From contig QHSU01000078.1 in assembly GCA_003220535.1 (NCBI GenBank), forward strand, positions 62,001 through 126,000: a stretch of 64,000 nucleotides of DNA, written 5' to 3'. Position numbers and translations under genes: made by a program. Below are positions 60,244 to 64,000 of the stretch, in pieces; within the stretch, counting starts at the first letter, position 1; each line of letters begins with the position of its first letter. This stretch comes from Candidatus Rokuibacteriota bacterium (GTDB lineage: Bacteria; Methylomirabilota; Methylomirabilia; Rokubacteriales; CSP1-6). Under the pieces are notes generated by a model. The model ran no database searches. It was not told where the DNA came from and saw only the letters and a program-made list of their open reading frames with translations.

Positions 60244-62124
60244 ATGGCCGTGGCGCTGACGATCCTCACCGATCCTGGCGATGCCGCAGCGCGCCGGACG
60301 CTCACCGTCGCGCCCGGAACCACGATTCTCAAGGCGGCGCACGCCGCGGGTGTCGACATCACCGCGACCTGCGGCGGCCGTGGCCGGTGCACGTCGTGCC
60401 GCGTGAAGTTCCTGGCCGGCCTTCCACCGCCGCCGACGATCATGGACGAGGTCCAGCTCGGCGACGACCTCGTCCGCGAGGGGTATCGTCTCGCCTGTCA
60501 GTGTCTCCTCCACGAGTCCGTGACGGTCCAGGCGGCCCCGCCGCTCGAGGAGCGCTCGTTCCAGATCCTCGGCGCCGGGCAGCTCGGCCGGGTCGCGCTC
60601 GACTCCGGCGTCGCCAAGCAGGTCGTCAAGGTCACGCTGCCTCGCGAGGAGCATCATCAGACGTCCGACCTCGAGCAGCTCCTCGAGGCCGTCGGCCTCA
60701 CGACTGCCGATGTCGGTACCGCGGTGCTCCAGGGGTTGCCGCAGGCCCTCCGTGACGATCCGGCCGGCGTGACCGTGACGACGTTCGCCTCGGGCGGCAC
60801 GGCGGCCGGCCGTCAGCGGATCCTCGCGGTCGAGCGCGGCGATACCGCCGGGATGAAGTTCGGGCTCGCGATCGACATTGGCACGACCAGCGTGGTGACC
60901 ACGCTCGTCGAGCTCGATTCGGGGGAGCAGCTCGCGTCGGTCTCGAGCCTCAATCCCCAGGCGGTGTTCGGCGGCGATCTCATGTCGCGCATCGCCTTCG
61001 CCCAGTTCAACCCGGCTAACCTCCGGAAGCTCCACACTCGGATCGTCGGCCTGCTGAACCAGCACATCGAGCAGATCTGCCGCGACTCCGGGGTGCTCGC
61101 GAAGTGGATCTACAAGGTCGTCGTCGTCGGCAACACCTGCATGCATCACATCCTGCTCGGCATCGACCCGTCGCACGTCGGCCTCGCCCCGTACGCGCCC
61201 GTGCTGCGCCACCCGGTGACCCTCTCCGCTCGCGAGCTCTTCCTGAAGGTCGCGCCGGAGGCGCGCGTGTGTCTGCTGCCCCTGGTCGCGGGCTTCGTCG
61301 GCGCCGACGCCGTCGGCGTCGCGCTCGCCACGCGCATCTACGAGAGCGCCGAGATCCGTATCGCCGTCGACATCGGGACCAACGGTGAGGTGCTGCTGGG
61401 GTCGCGCGACCGACTCTGGGCGTGCTCGGCGCCCGCCGGCCCGGCGCTCGAGGGCGCCCAGATCCGCCATGGCATGCGCGGCGCGCTCGGCGCCGTCGAC
61501 CGCGTCACCGTCGACGATGACATCCGCGTCCACACGATCGGCGAGACCGACGCGCTCGGCATCTGCGGCTCCGGGATCATCGACCTGCTGGCTGGTCTTC
61601 TCCACGCCGGCGTGATCGACTGGACGGGCCTGATCCAGGTGGAGGCGCGCGACGCGCTGCCGCCCGGGCTCTCCGAGCGCGTCGTCGTTCGGGGCGAGGA
61701 GCGTCAGGTCGTCGTGCTCCGGCCGGGCGAGGCCGGCGCGCGCCAGGAGATCGTGCTCACCCAGGACGACGTGCGCCAGGTCCAGCTGGCGAAGGGAGCG
61801 ATCGCCTCGGGCGTGATGATGCTCCAGCACGTCGCCGGCGTGCCGAGCGAGATGGTCGCCGAGCTGATGCTGGCGGGCGGCTTCGGCAACTACGTCTCGA
61901 TCGAGAGCGCGTTGAGGATCGGACTGATTCCGCCGCTGCCGCGGGAGCGGATCCGCTACGTCGGCAATGCCGCTTCGTTGGGGGCCCAGCTCTGCCTGCT
62001 CTCCGAGACCGAGCGCACGCGCGCCGAGACTGTGGCGGCGCGGATCGAGCACGTCTCGCTGGCGGCTCACCCGGATTTCGAGGAGATCTTCGTGGAGTGC
62101 ATGAACTTTCCCCGACCGTCATGA
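60244..62124 (+). CDS. RACE-type reductive activator: 2Fe-2S ferredoxin plus ASKHA ATPase (DUF4445)
   Basis: Proteins of this family use ATP to reactivate oxidised corrinoid proteins of methyltransferase systems. The 626-residue product has an N-terminal plant-type [2Fe-2S] ferredoxin with Cys43, Cys49, Cys52 and Cys85 (CGGRGRCTSC and LACQ), a linker, and from about residue 203 the ASKHA ATPase fold: LAIDIGTTSVVTTLVELD, VVGNTCMHHILLGI, AVDIGTNGEVLLG and MLAGGFGNYVSIESALRIG. It begins an operon with a MaoC-like gene and a UroD/MtaA-like gene, the latter a plausible methyltransferase partner. Confidence 0.9.
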   Translation: MAVALTILTDPGDAAARRTLTVAPGTTILKAAHAAGVDITATCGGRGRCTSCRVKFLAGLPPPPTIMDEVQLGDDLVREGYRLACQCLLHESVTVQAAPPLEERSFQILGAGQLGRVALDSGVAKQVVKVTLPREEHHQTSDLEQLLEAVGLTTADVGTAVLQGLPQALRDDPAGVTVTTFASGGTAAGRQRILAVERGDTAGMKFGLAIDIGTTSVVTTLVELDSGEQLASVSSLNPQAVFGGDLMSRIAFAQFNPANLRKLHTRIVGLLNQHIEQICRDSGVLAKWIYKVVVVGNTCMHHILLGIDPSHVGLAPYAPVLRHPVTLSARELFLKVAPEARVCLLPLVAGFVGADAVGVALATRIYESAEIRIAVDIGTNGEVLLGSRDRLWACSAPAGPALEGAQIRHGMRGALGAVDRVTVDDDIRVHTIGETDALGICGSGIIDLLAGLLHAGVIDWTGLIQVEARDALPPGLSERVVVRGEERQVVVLRPGEAGARQEIVLTQDDVRQVQLAKGAIASGVMMLQHVAGVPSEMVAELMLAGGFGNYVSIESALRIGLIPPLPRERIRYVGNAASLGAQLCLLSETERTRAETVAARIEHVSLAAHPDFEEIFVECMNFPRPS

Positions 62125-62993
62125 GCCCGCCCCACGCGGCACGCGCGTCCATTGCGGCGAAGATCGTGGGCACCGAGGTGGGCGCCGTCAGCACGTCCCT
62201 CGATGCGCGCTGGTTGATGGCGTACTCGGCGGCGCTCGGGCTGGACGAGCCGTGGTACTACAACACCCAGGCCCCGGCGGGGCCGGTCGCCCACCCGCTC
62301 TTCTCGGTGTGCTACGAGTGGCCGGCCGTGCTCGCGCTCCGGGCCAAGACGGTCAACGAGACGCTGGCGCTGCTCGCGGTCCACGCGACGCACCACGTGA
62401 CCATCCACCGGCTTCCCACCGCCGAGGATCGTCTGCTCACGCGGGCGCAGGTCATCGAGGTGCGACCGAGCCGCGTCGGGACGCTCTACGTCGCCCGTGT
62501 CTCCACCGTGGACCGGAACGGTCGGCCGGTGACGACCACCGAGTACGGCTCCGTGTTTCGGAGCGTCGAAACCGACGGTGAGCCGCGCGCCGTGGTCGAG
62601 CCCCTGGCCCGACCGAAGGTGCCGCCCTCCTCCGAGACGCGCTGGACCGAAGCGATCCCCGTCGCGTCCTGGGCCGCCCACGTGTATTCCGAGTGCGCGC
62701 GCATCTGGAATCCCATCCACACCGACGTCGCCGTCGCACGCGAAGCCGGGCTGTCGACGCCGATCCTCCACGGCTCGGCAACGCTCGCGCTGGCGGTGTC
62801 GCAGGTCATCCGACGGGACCTGGAAGGTGATCCCGTGCGCGTCAAGGAGATCGCGGCCCGGTTCACGGGGATGGTCCCCATGCCGTCGACCGTCACCGTG
62901 CGCGGGCGCGCAAAGGCCGGCGACCTCGTCGCCTTCGACGTCGTCGACGAGCGAGGTGCGGTCGTGCTCAGCGACGGGGTGCTGCGGGCATGA
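62121..62993 (+). CDS. MaoC-like double hot-dog protein
   Basis: A 290-residue protein with two hot-dog domains. The first (about 20-150) is like the FAS1/MaoC N-terminal domain and has HPLFSVCYEWPAVLAL. The second has the hydratase motif with Asp and His in NPIHTDVAVAREAGL followed by ILHGSATLALAV. It may be a (R)-specific enoyl-CoA hydratase or a related dehydratase. The ATG overlaps the RACE stop (ATGA) and its TGA overlaps the next ATG, an odd partner for a corrinoid system. Confidence 0.85.
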   Translation: MSPPHAARASIAAKIVGTEVGAVSTSLDARWLMAYSAALGLDEPWYYNTQAPAGPVAHPLFSVCYEWPAVLALRAKTVNETLALLAVHATHHVTIHRLPTAEDRLLTRAQVIEVRPSRVGTLYVARVSTVDRNGRPVTTTEYGSVFRSVETDGEPRAVVEPLARPKVPPSSETRWTEAIPVASWAAHVYSECARIWNPIHTDVAVAREAGLSTPILHGSATLALAVSQVIRRDLEGDPVRVKEIAARFTGMVPMPSTVTVRGRAKAGDLVAFDVVDERGAVVLSDGVLRA

Positions 62994-64000
62994 AGCAGAT
63001 GAGCCGGCGCGAGCGCGTCCTGGCGGCCATCAACCGTCAGCCCGTCGACCGGGTGCCCTACGCCGTCTGGCGCCATTTCCCGAACGTCGACCACTCGCCC
63101 GCGGGCCTGGCCCAGGCGACGCTCCGCTTTCACGAGCGCTACGGCTCCGATTTCCTCAAGATCACTCCCCGAGGTGGCTACGCCGTCGAGGCCTGGGGAT
63201 GCGTGGAGAGCGACACGGTCCGCGAGGACGGTCATCGACCGTGCGCCAGCTGCGCGGTCCGCTCGGGAGACGACTGGAAGACGATCCGCGTGCTCGATCC
63301 CGCCGCGGCCCCCGGGTACGCCGAGCAAGTCGAGACCATCGTTCGCCTCGGCTTCGATCGTCGGATCGGCGATGCGCCGGTGGTGCCGACGCTCTTCTCG
63401 CCGCTGTCGCTCGCGCGGAAGCTCTCGGGCGATCGGCTCCAGCGCGACCTGCGCGAGCACGGGGTGGCCGTCGCGGGAGCGCTCGAAGCGATCACCGAGA
63501 CGCTCATCAAGTTCGCCCTTCTCGCCCTCGCGGAGGGCGTCTCGGGCATCTTCTACTCGATCCAGGCGGCCAGCCGCTCGGCCAACTCCGAGGAGGACTA
63601 CGCGCGCTTCGGCGAGCCCTACGATCGCCAGTTCCTCGAGGCGATCGGCCCGAAGTCGGCGCTGACGATCATCCACTGCCACGGCGATCGTCTGATGTTC
63701 GATCGGCTGGCACGCCTGCCCGGCCACGCCTGGAACTGGGACGACCGCGCGACGCCGCCGTCACTCGGTGCCGGCCGGGCCCAGGTGCCGGGCGCCGTCA
63801 TCGGTGGGCTCGACCAGTGGAAGACCCTCCGCGACGGCACGGCCGAGCAAGCGGCCGGCGAGGCCCGCGATGCGGTCGCTCAGACGGACGGCACCGGGCT
63901 CATCGTCGGCCCGGGCTGCGTCTTGCCGATGAACACGCCGGACGCGACGGTCGCGGCCGCGGTGCAAGCGCTCGGCGGGCCGCTCAAGAGGATCCCCGGC
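62990..64000 (+). CDS. Uroporphyrinogen decarboxylase/MtaA-family protein, partial at window edge
   Basis: 337 codons are open to the right edge, so nearly all of the protein is seen. It begins SRRERVLAAINRQPVDRVP, typical of the URO-D superfamily. The putative zinc site is His229-Cys230-His231 (IIHCHGD) with Cys310 in GPGCVLPMNTPD; corrinoid:thiol methyltransferases such as MtaA and MtbA have H-x-C and C at these places. True HemE lacks such ligands. Together with the RACE gene this supports a corrinoid-dependent methyltransferase instead of a haem enzyme. Start at 62990 overlaps the upstream stop (ATGA); a Met at 62999 is an alternative. Confidence 0.85.
   Translation, partial: MKQMSRRERVLAAINRQPVDRVPYAVWRHFPNVDHSPAGLAQATLRFHERYGSDFLKITPRGGYAVEAWGCVESDTVREDGHRPCASCAVRSGDDWKTIRVLDPAAAPGYAEQVETIVRLGFDRRIGDAPVVPTLFSPLSLARKLSGDRLQRDLREHGVAVAGALEAITETLIKFALLALAEGVSGIFYSIQAASRSANSEEDYARFGEPYDRQFLEAIGPKSALTIIHCHGDRLMFDRLARLPGHAWNWDDRATPPSLGAGRAQVPGAVIGGLDQWKTLRDGTAEQAAGEARDAVAQTDGTGLIVGPGCVLPMNTPDATVAAAVQALGGPLKRIPG

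Noticed and set aside
62990..64000. HemE, uroporphyrinogen decarboxylase for haem synthesis
   Set aside because: The metal-ligand pattern near residues 229-231 and 310 and the coupling to a RACE activator fit the MtaA-like branch of the superfamily better than HemE.

Overview
The window is 64 kb of GC-rich bacterial chromosome (roughly two thirds G+C by eye) that is almost fully coding. Every gene from position 1 to about 56.4 kb is on the minus strand. A short plus-strand block (56.5-57.7 kb), a minus-strand block (57.7-60.2 kb) and a plus-strand operon (60.2 kb to the end) follow. No rRNA, tRNA, CRISPR array, transposase, integrase of a mobile element or phage gene was seen. The gene set (alternative complex III, a three-subunit 2-oxoacid/oxalate-type ferredoxin oxidoreductase, a cytochrome-linked formate dehydrogenase, tripartite tricarboxylate transport genes, a corrinoid activator) fits a respiring or facultative heterotroph of a deep lineage. 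Candidatus Rokubacteria/Methylomirabilota is my best guess, but it rests on gene content and not on a marker gene.

Layout, read in the direction of transcription from 60.2 kb leftwards. (i) A GatC-like protein, an amidase, a PCP-reductase-domain protein and an Smr protein with an apparent frameshift (60.2-57.7 kb). (ii) A vitamin B6 locus: pdxR (MocR type), four 53-bp tandem repeats, pdxS, two 35-bp repeats, pdxT and a PaiB-like flavoprotein, then an alpha/beta hydrolase (56.4-51.6 kb). (iii) An oxalate-oxidoreductase-like operon (gamma-delta fusion, alpha, beta), followed by tctC-tctB-tctA, terC and a FadR-family gntR gene (51.5-43.3 kb). (iv) A long biosynthetic run ppdK, dapA-like, ilvB, ilvN, ilvC, psd, pssA, leuA, leuB, asd, a small membrane protein and truA (43.0-29.8 kb). 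(v) fdhD, then a formate dehydrogenase operon (small protein, fdhA, fdhB, NrfD-type subunit, fdhE) (29.8-22.5 kb). (vi) hemX-hemA-hemC-hemD-hemB, an Rrf2 regulator, a cysM/cysO/mec cysteine-synthesis cluster and hemL (22.4-14.1 kb). (vii) actABCDEF for alternative complex III (13.9-6.7 kb). (viii) moeA, a cpoB-like lipoprotein gene, and dprA-topA-xerC-hslV (6.6 kb to the left edge). On the plus strand at the right end, a RACE-type ferredoxin/ASKHA protein, a MaoC-like protein and a UroD/MtaA-family protein are translationally coupled.

How the parts may work together. Formate dehydrogenase and alternative complex III would link formate oxidation to quinone and cytochrome c; moeA, fdhD and fdhE serve maturation of molybdenum enzymes, and the hem genes supply the many haems needed by ActA and ActE. 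The strongest regulatory signal is the 11-base palindrome TGGTCTGACCA, a FadR-type operator core. It lies inside the formate dehydrogenase promoter and over the predicted start site of the oxidoreductase promoter. A FadR-family regulator is encoded between these operons. Together they suggest one regulon for oxidation of oxalate (or another 2-oxoacid) and formate.

Start codons were chosen from family alignment remembered by eye, Shine-Dalgarno sequences and neighbour overlaps. Many neighbours overlap by 1-4 bases (ATGA, GTGA or TGATG junctions), which supports operon structure. No database search was possible.
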